This document shows positions 1 to 10,068 of a stretch of 42,390 bases of DNA, piece by piece. The first letter of the stretch is position 1. Each line of letters begins with the position of its first letter. The DNA is from JAPYWM01 sp964489015. Lineage in GTDB: Bacteria > Bacteroidota > Bacteroidia > SpSt-205. Position numbers and translations under genes: made by a program. The stretch covers positions 1-42,390 of the forward strand of contig CAZAXD010000017.1 of NCBI GenBank assembly GCA_964489015.1, read 5' to 3'. The notes under the pieces are model-generated. The model was not told where the DNA came from, did no database searches, and saw nothing but the letters and a program-made list of their open reading frames with translations.

Positions 1-1849
<1,849 letters not shown>

Positions 1850-1850
<1 letters not shown>

Positions 1851-2161
1851 TGAGTGGCCTTTCTCAACTGGCGGAGGCAGCATCTCGGGATGTGGTGGTG
1901 GGGGAGGTGTGGGCGTGGGCGCGTCGGATTGGGGTGGCGGATCGGTTACGTGAGATCCAGGTGCGGTCTATGCGCCGCAAGTGGGCCAGCATTTCCACGA
2001 GGGGACGGCTTACGCTAAACCAGATGCTCCTTTCGCAGCCGGCGGCCTTTCGGCACGAGGTCATCGTACATGAGCTGGTCCATCTAAAGCTGGGCCATGG
2101 CTCTCATGGCCAGCTTTTTCGGTGTTTGGTACGGACTTACTTGGCTGGGGTTGCTGATTGA
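1850..2161 (+). CDS. YgjP/DUF45-type zinc metallopeptidase linked to hsdR
   Basis: A 103-residue protein starting at the ATG that overlaps the hsdR stop (TGATG), so it is translationally coupled. An in-frame start further upstream (1808) would only extend it inside hsdR. The C-terminal half carries HELVH followed by LKLGHGSHG, that is the HExxH zinc site with a third histidine downstream, as in the small YgjP-like (DUF45) metallopeptidases. Genes of this family are often found directly behind hsdR in type I restriction operons; their role there is not established. It is shorter than full YgjP proteins (~160-240 residues) and lacks most of their N-terminal region. It ends 10 bases before the end of the convergent acs gene. 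Confidence 0.8.
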
Positions 2162-2171
2162 GGGGGGCAAG

Positions 2172-4097
2172 CTAAGAGGGTATTACTTTTCGAGTTTCCC
2201 AGATGGCGGAGACGATCTCGGGGTTAGCCAGGGTGGAGATATCGCCAAAGTCGTTTTCGTTTCGGACAATCTTTCGCAGGATACGGCGCATGATTTTGCC
2301 GGAGCGGGTTTTGGGAAGGTCCGGTACGAATTGGATGTGGTCGGGCTTTGCAATGGGGCCGATGGTTTGGCGAACGGTGTAAACGAGCTCCTCGGTTAGG
2401 GCGGGGGCGGAGTCGTAGCCCGACCGAAGCACTGCAAAGGCGTAGATGCCCTCGCCCTTGATGGGGTGGGGGAAGCCGACGACGGCGGCTTCTGCTACGG
2501 CTGGGTGGCTTACCAAGGCGCTTTCAATTTCGGCCGTACCCAATCGGTGGCCCGACACGTTTAGGACATCATCAATGCGGCCAATGATGAAGAGGCAGCC
2601 TTCTTCGTCCCGGCGCGCGCCGTCTCCTGTGTAGAAGTAGCCGGGATAAGGCGCGAAGTACGTCTCGTAGAAGCGCTTGGGATCGCCCCAGAGGACACGG
2701 GCTTGGCCAGGCCAGAAGCCTTTTAGCACTAAGATGCCCTCACCGGGGCCCTCAATCTCTCGGCCCTGGGCATCTAATAGAGCCGCTTGAATGCCCGGCA
2801 AAGGGTAGGTAGCGCTGCCGGGCTTTTGCACCGAATGAAGCCGAGGAAGGGGACTAATGCAGATGCCGCCGGTTTCGGTTTGCCACCAGGTATCTAGGAT
2901 GGCGCAGCGTCCCGCTCCCACCACGCGGTAATACCACTGCCACGCTTCGGGGTTGATAGGCTCCCCTACACTGCCGAGAAGCCGGAGGGTGTGGCGGCTT
3001 GTTTGGCGAACCCAGTGGTCACCTTCTCGCATGAGGGTTCTTATGGCCGTGGGCGAGGTGTAGAGGAGTGACACGCCGTATTTGTCCACGATTTCCCAAA
3101 GCCGCGCCGGTGTGGGATGGGTGGGGGTGCCCGCAAAGAACACCTGGGTGGCCCCACTGCTTAGCGGCCCATACACCAAGTACGAGTGACCCGTGATCCA
3201 GCCCAAATCCGCTGTGCAAAAGTAAATATCCTGCGGCTGGTAGTCAAATACCAACTGAAACGTGTAGGTGGCATAGACCAGGTAGCCGCCCGTGGTGTGG
3301 AGGAGGCCTTTGGGTTTGCCGGTGGAGCCTGAGGTGTAGAGGATAAAGAGCGGGTCTTCGGCTTGCATGGGGGGGTAGGTGGTGTAGGGGGCTACGGTTT
3401 GCCGAAGGGCCTGGTAAGATACTTCTAAGTCGGATTGAGGCTGGTGGGGCATTTCCGGCGTGTCTATTAGGAGCAGCTTTTGGAGGCCGGGGGTGGGAAT
3501 GGCTTTTAGGGCCTCTTCGTAGAGGGGAATGGTCTTACCGCCTCGCTGCCCTCGTGGGGTAGTAAGGAGCAGCTTGGCCTGGGCATGTTCTAGTCGTAGG
3601 CGTAGAGCCTGAGCCGAAAAGCCACCAAAAACTACCGTGTGGACGGCACCGATTTGAGCGCAAGCCAGCATGGCAATTACGGCCTCGGGTATCATGGGCA
3701 GGTATATTGCCACGCGGTCGCCCTTTTGAATGCCCAAGTGCCTCAGGATGCCGGCCATTTGGTGAACCTCCCTCTCCAGCTCCGCGTAGGTAATTTGGCG
3801 TGTCAGAGCCCGGGGGTCATCGGGCTCCCAGTAAAGGGCTATGCGGTCCGGCGTTTTTTGGGCATGGCGCCCCACACAATTGTAGGCCGCGTTAAGCGCC
3901 CCATCTGCAAACCAGCGAATAACCACTTCTGAGGGGGCTAAACGGGATTCATTGGCCATGCTTGGAAAGCGTTCCCAGGCTAGCAGTTTGGCCTGCCTGA
4001 GCCAAAAGTCGCTTTCATTGCTAAGGCTATACTGGTAGAAGTCAAGGTAGGACCTAAGCTTATCTCCATTAGTAGGCAGTGGACGTAAGTCACTCAC
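2172..4097 (-). CDS. acs: Acetyl-CoA synthetase (AMP-forming)
   Basis: A 641-residue acyl-adenylate enzyme that converts acetate, ATP and CoA to acetyl-CoA in the cytoplasm. It has the P-loop YTSGSTGKPKG (residues 254-264), the DTWWQTETG acetate/adenylate motif, YTGDGARRDEEG, the hinge GRIDDVLNVSGHRLGTAEIE, and PKTRSGKIMRR near the C-terminus with catalytic Lys601, the residue that is reversibly acetylated in well-studied Acs enzymes. Length is close to the family norm (~650). The start is GTG at 4097; a TAAGTTTG box ends 4 bases before it, supporting this start and an own promoter in the 26-base gap after the SiaC-like gene. Confidence 0.96.
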   Translation of the reverse strand: MSDLRPLPTNGDKLRSYLDFYQYSLSNESDFWLRQAKLLAWERFPSMANESRLAPSEVVIRWFADGALNAAYNCVGRHAQKTPDRIALYWEPDDPRALTRQITYAELEREVHQMAGILRHLGIQKGDRVAIYLPMIPEAVIAMLACAQIGAVHTVVFGGFSAQALRLRLEHAQAKLLLTTPRGQRGGKTIPLYEEALKAIPTPGLQKLLLIDTPEMPHQPQSDLEVSYQALRQTVAPYTTYPPMQAEDPLFILYTSGSTGKPKGLLHTTGGYLVYATYTFQLVFDYQPQDIYFCTADLGWITGHSYLVYGPLSSGATQVFFAGTPTHPTPARLWEIVDKYGVSLLYTSPTAIRTLMREGDHWVRQTSRHTLRLLGSVGEPINPEAWQWYYRVVGAGRCAILDTWWQTETGGICISPLPRLHSVQKPGSATYPLPGIQAALLDAQGREIEGPGEGILVLKGFWPGQARVLWGDPKRFYETYFAPYPGYFYTGDGARRDEEGCLFIIGRIDDVLNVSGHRLGTAEIESALVSHPAVAEAAVVGFPHPIKGEGIYAFAVLRSGYDSAPALTEELVYTVRQTIGPIAKPDHIQFVPDLPKTRSGKIMRRILRKIVRNENDFGDISTLANPEIVSAIWETRKVIPS

Positions 4098-4101
4098 ATG
4101 G

Positions 4102-4109
4102 CAAACTTA
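4102..4109 (-). promoter_or_regulatory. -7 box of acs (TAAGTTTG)
   Basis: Read on the minus strand this is TAAGTTTG, an exact TAnnTTTG match. Four bases (CCAT) separate it from the GTG start at 4097, so the transcript should be leaderless. It lies in the short gap between the SiaC-like gene and acs. Confidence 0.6.
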
Positions 4110-4123
4110 GGGAATTAATTTTT

Positions 4124-4498
4124 TTAGCTTGTTTCTTTTCGGACCTCACAGGGGAGATTTACCAGGTGACATGCTTCGGAGAGGATTTCTACGACGTCGT
4201 CGTTAGCAGCAGAGTCTAACTGGATTAGAATAACCTTTAGAGGCATTTTGTGATTGGAGATAGTTTTTAGCAAAACGTAGAGTGCTTTTATGGAGGCGGA
4301 ATTGATGAAACTCAGGCGAAGGACCAATTCCGTGCCGGGCTTGATGTAGGCGCCGTGATTAATTAGCCACTGCCCAAGCTGGTTGTAAAAGGACTGTGCG
4401 TCTGCCATGGTACTTTCGCCCTCTAGACGCAAGAAGGCATTAGGAATGTCAAAAAAAACCACAGGAGAAGACACCGTCTTACTTAGTAATAGACGCAT
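4124..4498 (-). CDS. SiaC-family (DUF1987) regulatory phosphoprotein-like
   Basis: A 124-residue protein resembling SiaC/DUF1987: an N-terminal strand region with IPNAFLRLEGES, then FYNQLGQWL, LSFINSASIKAL, and a short acidic C-terminal part. SiaC proteins are small STAS-like partners that are phosphorylated on a Ser/Thr by a SiaB-type kinase, dephosphorylated by a SiaA-type PP2C phosphatase, and in Pseudomonas control a diguanylate cyclase. The serines in INSAS are where the phosphorylated residue would fall, but I inferred this by eye. No SiaA or SiaB partner is in the window. It sits upstream of acs on the same strand, 26 bases away, and is divergent from the PKD giant gene. Function here is unknown. 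Confidence 0.65.
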   Translation of the reverse strand: MRLLLSKTVSSPVVFFDIPNAFLRLEGESTMADAQSFYNQLGQWLINHGAYIKPGTELVLRLSFINSASIKALYVLLKTISNHKMPLKVILIQLDSAANDDVVEILSEACHLVNLPCEVRKETS

Positions 4499-4504
4499 CG
4501 AACG

Positions 4505-4512
4505 CTAATATA
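4505..4512 (-). promoter_or_regulatory. Probable -7 box of the SiaC-like gene (TATATTAG)
   Basis: Minus-strand TATATTAG matches TAnnTTTG with one mismatch and ends 6 bases before the ATG at 4498. Confidence 0.4.
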
Positions 4513-4533
4513 CGGAATCCACTGGAGAGTCTG

Positions 4534-4541
4534 TATTTTTG
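4534..4541 (+). promoter_or_regulatory. -7 box of the PKD/SBBP gene (TATTTTTG)
   Basis: Exact TAnnTTTG match ending 4 bases (GAGT) before the ATG at 4546. It is divergent from the SiaC-like promoter, with 21 bases between the two boxes. Confidence 0.6.
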
Positions 4542-4545
4542 GAGT

Positions 4546-7500
4546 ATGCGGTGGTGTGTGTGGGTTCTTATAGTAATTGGAGGCTGGGCTCGGCATTATG
4601 GTACTTTTATTGAAAATAAGGGTCAGATTTATGCAGAGGCCCGGTTTGAAAGTCGGTGGCGTGCAAATCATATTTACTTAATGCCAGATGGTCTGGCATT
4701 TCTTTTAGTGGAAGACAGTTTGGCGCTAAAGACGCATGGGCGGCAGTGGCCGGAGACTCCCATTCCTATCAGGGCTCATTTNNNNNNNNNNGGATCCGAT
4801 GGGTGGGGGGGCGCTCTGTGGAGCCGGAGGGCCTGGAGCCCGAGACGACTCGGTATAATTTTTTTCTAGGGCCGTGGCGTGCGGTAGATGCGCGGGGTTT
4901 TCGGCAGGTGCTGTATAGACAGGTTTATCCAGGAGTGGACCTGCAGATTCGTCTCACAACGAAAGGGCTAAAGTGGGACTGGGAGGTGCAGTCTGCTGCG
5001 GCGCTGGGTCAGATTCGGCTGCAGTATGAGGGGGTGGGGTTGTCCCTAGCGGAGCAGAGGCTGGGTTTACACACGATCCTAGGCACCATCTGGGAGGAGA
5101 TGCCAGCTGTCTACGAGGCGGGTAGTCATAAGCCTTTGGCCGCCCGCTACGTACTAGAAGGGGGGTATATTCGTTATGAGGTGGCAGCGTCTACGCCGCA
5201 AGCTGCTCTCGTCCTAGACCCGGTGCTGATCTTCTCTACGTACTCGGGATCATTTTCGGACAACTGGGGCTTTACGGCGACGTATGACCTGCAAGGAAAT
5301 GCGTATGCGGGCGGTAATGTCAATGACGGGCTCTGGCAGTGGAATCCCGGCGGTGTTTATTTTCCCGTCACACCGGGGGTTATTCAGTCGACCTTTGGTG
5401 GGGGCTTCTCCTACGGTAGCAACCAGCCTATTTTCTGGAGCACGGACATCGCGCTTTGGAAAGCCAACCCCACAGGAACCGCCCGGTTGTGGGCTACATA
5501 TCTAGGCGGCTCCAATAATGAGCAGCCCCATAGCTTAGTTACCGATGCCCAAGGCAACCTCTACCTCTTAGGGGCGACCCGCTCCCCGGACTTTCCCACC
5601 TCTGCTACTGCCTATCAACCCAACTTCGGTGGGAATATCGATATCGTAGTTTGTGCCCTTAGCACCAGTGGCAATCAGCTCCTGGGGAGTACGTACTTGG
5701 GGGGTAGTGGTGAGGATGGCCTCAATAGCCGCGTTTATCCGCTTTATTACTTTTACGCTGACGATGGTCGCGGCGAGATCATCTTATCCGACACAGCTTG
5801 CTATATCATCTCATCCACGCGCTCAGCCAACTTTCCGGTCACGAGCGGGGCTTGGCAGACTCAGCTAAGCGGCGGCATGGATGCGATTATTGCCAAATTT
5901 TCCCTTGATCTCACACAGCTTTATAGCAGCACCTATTTAGGGGGGGGAGGGGCGGATGCGGGCTACTCTATTCGGGTCGGTCCCCGTGCCGTCGTTTATG
6001 CTTGCGGCGGTACAAACAGCACAGACTTTCCTACTACGATCGGTAGCTATCAGCCATCCTACCAAGGCGGGCGCGCTGATGGCTGGTTAGTCATGTTCGA
6101 TCCAAATCTACAAAATCTGCTAAGCGGAACCTACTGGGGGACTTCCGCCTACGATCAGGTCTTTATGATTGATATAGACCGCCAGGGCCTTTTATGGGGG
6201 GCAGGTCATACAGAGGGTACCTTATCGTCCACACCAGGTGCCTATAGCACCCCTGGCGGTAAACAGTTTGTCTTCTCCATGGATGATTCCCTTTCCCAAG
6301 TGACCAGACTCAGTGTGTGGGGGTCTTTTGGCAGGTCTACGCCTAATATTACTATTAGTGCCTTCGCAGCGGACCGCTGCGGCTATGTATATGTATCGGG
6401 TTGGGGGGGGCTCGACGTAGGCAATGGTCCACAAGGATCTACCGTAGGCCTCCCTACGACAGCCAACGCGAATCAGACTATTACGGACGGCGCTGACTTT
6501 TACGTAATTGCTTTTGAGCCTAACCTCACGGGGTTAGCCTATGCTTCCTTTTGGGGCGGTAACCTTGCGCAAGAGCATGTAGATGGGGGAACTAGCCGCT
6601 TTGACAACCGAGGTATCATTTATCAATCTGTCTGTGGGGGCTGTGGGGCCTTTTCGGACTTTCCTACTACACCAGGTGCCATCTCGGCGACTAATAATAG
6701 CCCTAACTGCAATAATGCCTTATTCAAAATGGACTTTCAGTTAGGTGATCCTGTTGTAGCGGCTGCGGCTATCACCCCGAGTGGCGGCTGTGCCCCCTTC
6801 ACGGCAGCTGTGCAGAACCTTAGCCAAAACGGCGCCTCGTATTATTGGGACTTTGGCAATGGTCAAATCAGCACAGCAGCCACCCCGCCGCCTGTGACAT
6901 ATGCACAGCCAGGCACTTACACCCTTACCCTTGTCGCTACCAACTTAGCTACTTGTAATCAGCGAGATACGCTCCGTCGGGTCATCACTGTTTATGCTAG
7001 ACCCTCTGCGGCTTTTAGATGGCAGAGCGGTTGTGGACTGACTGCCACCTTTTTAGCCGAGGACTCCACCGCACAAGCCTACACCTGGGACTTTGGCGAT
7101 GGTAATACGGCCCAAGGGCGTGTCGTAACCCACGTTTACGCCGCAGCTGGCACCTACACCGTGCGACTCATCGTCCGGAATGCCTTTTGTGCGGACACAG
7201 TCACCCAATCGGTTTTCATCCAGCCGCTGCTCCTTAGGGCCGACTTTGGTTGGGCTGGAGACTCCTGCCGGGGGATCTTCGCCTTCAATAACCTTTCACA
7301 AGGTGCTTCGAGCTATCTGTGGGTCTTTCAGCCGGGCGACTCTAGCCGCGTTACATCACCGACTTTTCAATTCTCCGCCTCCGGTAACTATGCAGTTACG
7401 CTGATAGCTTACGACTCCTTGGGATGTTCCGATACTGTGCGCAAGGTGATTCCAGTGTCGCGAGTCGTGAGAGCGGACTGGGAGCTAAATATTGATTATT

Positions 7501-8450
7501 GTGCCCTGACCCTTTCTTTGCAAGACGTTTCGCTGGGTGGAGGGTGGCGTTTATGGCTCTTGGGGGATGGTACTCAGAGCACGGCGTCTTCGCTGACTCA
7601 CACTTATGCAGCGCCAGGCACCTACCAACTGACGCTGATCGCCCTATCGCCCGATAGCTTATGTGCCGATACCTTGTCCGAGGCGATAGCCATCAGTCCC
7701 TATTCGGAGGCTATAGCCCAACTCTACGTCGACACTTGTCAGGCCCGCGTGCGCCTTACTTCTCAGAGCAACTTCTCTAATGCCGTGGCCTGGTACATAG
7801 AAGGGCAACTAGTGAGCGGTCAGGACTCTTTTTGGTGGCAAGCCCCAGGCCCAGGGACCTATACCTATCAACTCATCACCAATCCCCTGGGACCTTCGAT
7901 TTGTCGGGACACAGCAGTGGGCCTTATCGTCATCCCAGCTCGAGTGGGACTCGATTCGCTGACGTATGAGGTGGATATCTGTGCGGCCTGGGTTCGGTTT
8001 GGAGTGCCTCTATCCCCAGAAAAGATACGCTTTGTGCTAGCAGATGGTATTATGTATCCACCTGGTACGTCTAGCTTTGTTTTGCCATTGCGAAGTCCCT
8101 TTATTTATCAGCTACTAGTAGGCTATCTCGATAGCGAGGGCTGTATGGATACGCTGCTATATACAATTAGCGGGGACGAGCTGGTCAAAAGGGCTTTATT
8201 CATACCTAATGCCTTTTCACCTAATGGTGATGGTATCAATGATGTTTTTCGAATAACGGGTTCGATAGACTGTGTGTTAGAACTGTCGATTTATGATCGC
8301 TGGGGTAAGCTGCTCTATACCACTAACACGGCGTCTTTTAGCTGGGATGGTCGGCTTGGCAATGGCGAGATAGCCTCGGAAGGGGCTTATGTATACGTAG
8401 TGCGGTTTGCTGGGCTCACGCGGGCGGGTACGGTGTCCCTCCTTCGCTAG
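4546..8450 (+). CDS. Giant SBBP/PKD surface protein with T9SS type B sorting domain, split by assembly gap
   Basis: One gene interrupted by a 10-N gap at 4782-4791. It starts at ATG 4546 (frame set by the -7 box 4 bases upstream) with a signal-like N-terminus, then FIENKGQIYAEARF, typical of the DUF7948 head of these proteins. After the gap the coding frame changes, continuing with NFFLGPW and YRQVYPGVDLQI, which belong to the same head domain. Next come SBBP-type propeller repeats (STYLGGSGEDG, STYLGGGGADAG, DFPTT). PKD domains follow (YYWDFGNGQ near 6840, YTWDFGDGN near 7080, then weaker units). The C-terminus has FIPNAFSPNGDGINDVF and ends with VSLLR, the type B T9SS (gliding-motility C-terminal) domain. 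Expected to be exported and surface-anchored or released; ligand unknown. Its stop overlaps the stop of the next, convergent gene (CTAG). Confidence 0.88.
4782..4791. other. Assembly gap (10 N)
   Basis: Ten N of nominal length. The coding frame entering the gap (codon starting at 4780) and the frame leaving it (codon ATC at 4794) fit one gene only if the real missing length leaves remainder 2 when divided by 3, so the true length is probably not 10. Confidence 0.99.
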
Positions 8451-9205
8451 CGTAATTTCACTTCATACAAGATACCAATCTGAAAGCCCCAGGCCTGCTG
8501 ATAAGTGGCAGCCCGACTCGGATTATAAATGGGAGGAGATTCTGGCGTTAGGCGATAACCTTTATTCTCTGAGTCCCCGAAAAGCCTAGTGTAATGCAGT
8601 AGGACTAGTATCCAGACATCCGGGGCTAGTCTAGTTTGGACGCCACCTGCCGCGGAGAGCCCCCACTGCCCGCGTCGAAAAAGCCGTAGGGTTAGGAGCT
8701 GATCATCGGAATTGGTGCTCGTGGTTAGGTAGTTTAGCACGTTTTGGATGATTTGGGTGCTATAGAGGTTACCACTCGGCAAACTATCACCTTGGTAGGT
8801 GAGGTTCGATCGCGTTAGGAAATTTAGGCTAGGTGCTATTTGCGCAATTAAGCCCCATTTTTCCCAGGTCTTTTTCAGAGCGATGGGGATCCCAAAGGAG
8901 AGATAGTTTAGACTAATCTGGGCTTGATAAGTTTGGCCATTGAGGCCGGCCCCGTAATAGCTTTGTCCTGCACCTTGATAGGCTATCTCAACACCTGTAC
9001 TCAGGTAGGGATTCCACCCCCATAGAAAAAAGCCGCTCATCCCGGCTCGATAGGTTGGGCGAAGCGCCATCCAGCTCTCGACGGCCTTATCTGTAGACGA
9101 AATTAGACTGCTCTGCTGCAGGATCAGCCGTGCCCCCATTTGCAGGTGCTGCTGGGCACAAGCTATACCTATCCCAATGCCTAAAAACAGTCCACTTCTG
9201 ATCAT
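8447..9205 (-). CDS. Outer-membrane beta-barrel protein (PorT-like), unassigned
   Basis: A 252-residue protein with an N-terminal signal peptide (hydrophobic residues ~4-16, then CAQQ) followed by alternating aromatic/hydrophobic strands (ISLNYLSFGIPIALKK, WGLIAQIAPSLNF, WGLSAAGGVQTRL, WGFQIGILYEVKLR). It ends in a strand, as outer-membrane barrels do. The pattern resembles the PorT-family/outer_membrane beta-barrel group common in Bacteroidota, but no specific function can be assigned. The start at 9205 is supported by a TAACTTTG box ending 4 bases upstream. Its TAG stop overlaps the TAG of the convergent PKD gene through a shared CTAG. Divergent from sua5 with only 37 bases between starts. 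Confidence 0.75.
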   Translation of the reverse strand: MIRSGLFLGIGIGIACAQQHLQMGARLILQQSSLISSTDKAVESWMALRPTYRAGMSGFFLWGWNPYLSTGVEIAYQGAGQSYYGAGLNGQTYQAQISLNYLSFGIPIALKKTWEKWGLIAQIAPSLNFLTRSNLTYQGDSLPSGNLYSTQIIQNVLNYLTTSTNSDDQLLTLRLFRRGQWGLSAAGGVQTRLAPDVWILVLLHYTRLFGDSENKGYRLTPESPPIYNPSRAATYQQAWGFQIGILYEVKLR

Positions 9206-9209
9206 ATTT

Positions 9210-9217
9210 CAAAGTTA
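9210..9217 (-). promoter_or_regulatory. -7 box of the barrel gene (TAACTTTG)
   Basis: Minus-strand exact TAnnTTTG match, ending 4 bases (AAAT) before the ATG at 9205. Confidence 0.6.
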
Positions 9218-9230
9218 GGGTTTTTGGGGC

Positions 9231-9238
9231 TATTTTTG
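9231..9238 (+). promoter_or_regulatory. -7 box of sua5 (TATTTTTG)
   Basis: Exact TAnnTTTG match. It ends 4 bases before GTG 9243 and only 1 base before the alternative TTG 9240, so it favours GTG 9243 as the start. Thirteen bases separate it from the divergent barrel-gene box. Confidence 0.6.
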
Positions 9239-9242
9239 CTTG

Positions 9243-9857
9243 GTGCAGCATTGGGAGATTCACCCGCAGGCTCCTGCCAAGCGAGTGATAGCGCAAGCGG
9301 TGACGGTACTAACCAAAGGTGGGATTCTGGTTTATCCCACGGATACCACTTATGCCATGGGGGTGCCTTTATCGAAAAAAGCCCCTTTTATGCGGCTTTG
9401 CACGATTCGGTGCGTTTCGCCGGAGAAGAGCCTATTTTCTGTGTTTTTATCAGATGTAAGCCAGATTGGGCATTATGCTCTGGGAGTCGATACACCGACG
9501 TATCGATTGCTGCGTCAGCTCTGGCCCGGGCTTTATACGGTGATTTTGCGGGCGGGGCTGGGCGTCCCTCGGCATTTATGGCATCGCCAGACCATAGGAT
9601 TTCGCGTGACCAGCCATCCTATTGTCGGCGCGCTTTTAGAAGGGATAGGGGAGCCCCTCGTCAATGCTAGTATTCCCTCAGAGCACCTACTCCGTTATGC
9701 TAAGCAGGTCGAAGGCTTTTTAGATGCGGGGCTTTTCGAAGAGCGTAGAACGAGCGTTATCGATCTGTCGCAGGGACTAGGTCAGCTTCGCTTGGTGCGA
9801 CGGGGAGATGGTTCCTTAGAACCGCTGTCGCCCTGGTTATTAGCAGAGGACTCCTGA
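9243..9857 (+). CDS. sua5: L-threonylcarbamoyladenylate synthase (Sua5/YciO/YrdC)
   Basis: A 204-residue YrdC-fold enzyme that makes threonylcarbamoyl-AMP from threonine, bicarbonate and ATP, the first step of the tRNA t6A37 modification. Typical family blocks are AVTVLTKGGILVYPTDTTYAMG near the N-terminus, a Lys-containing SPEKSLFSVFLSD, LRQLWPGLYTVIL, TIGFRVTSHPIV, GEPLVNASI and, near the end, SVIDLSQG followed by RRGDG. Length fits the single-domain form, without the extra C-terminal Sua5 domain. The partners TsaB, TsaD and TsaE are not in the window. The start could be TTG 9240 or GTG 9243; the 4-base spacing rule seen at other genes favours GTG. Confidence 0.9.
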   Translation: MQHWEIHPQAPAKRVIAQAVTVLTKGGILVYPTDTTYAMGVPLSKKAPFMRLCTIRCVSPEKSLFSVFLSDVSQIGHYALGVDTPTYRLLRQLWPGLYTVILRAGLGVPRHLWHRQTIGFRVTSHPIVGALLEGIGEPLVNASIPSEHLLRYAKQVEGFLDAGLFEERRTSVIDLSQGLGQLRLVRRGDGSLEPLSPWLLAEDS

Positions 9858-10000
9858 CGTGGTATACGAGCCAAGTATGCTAAGAGCTTCTCGCGGCAGA
9901 TACCCAGGTTGATCGCGCCCGTCTCGGATATACAAGATTGTAGACCCTGTAATTCCGGCGGCAGTTGAAACGAGCGCCGTCTTTTGCGCCACCGAGCCAT
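9782..10000 (-). CDS. Possible small basic hypothetical protein, antisense to sua5 3' end
   Basis: A 72-residue frame starting at ATG 10000, basic at both ends (ARWRKRRR; SPRRTKRS), with a middle segment around ELQGLQSCISETGAINLGICREKLLAYL. It fills the 211-base space between sua5 and the Smr gene, which otherwise holds nothing obvious, but runs 76 bases into the 3' end of sua5 on the opposite strand. Minus-strand TTGTTTTG (10006-10013, one mismatch to TAnnTTTG) ends 5 bases before the ATG, like the real starts nearby. A longer version from TTG 10087 would overlap the Smr gene. I recognise no family. It may be spurious. Confidence 0.3.
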   Translation of the reverse strand: MARWRKRRRSFQLPPELQGLQSCISETGAINLGICREKLLAYLARIPRQESSANNQGDSGSKEPSPRRTKRS

Positions 10001-10068
10001 ACTTCCAAAACAAATTACACTACGTAAACGCTCTTTTAGCCGGGGCGAGCAGAGCCTCCTTTGACGGG

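Noticed and set aside
4656..8450. Reading the PKD gene as starting at ATG 4656
   Set aside because: That start lies in a different frame from the real DUF7948 head, which begins at 4546; the apparent start arises only from the nominal length of the N run.
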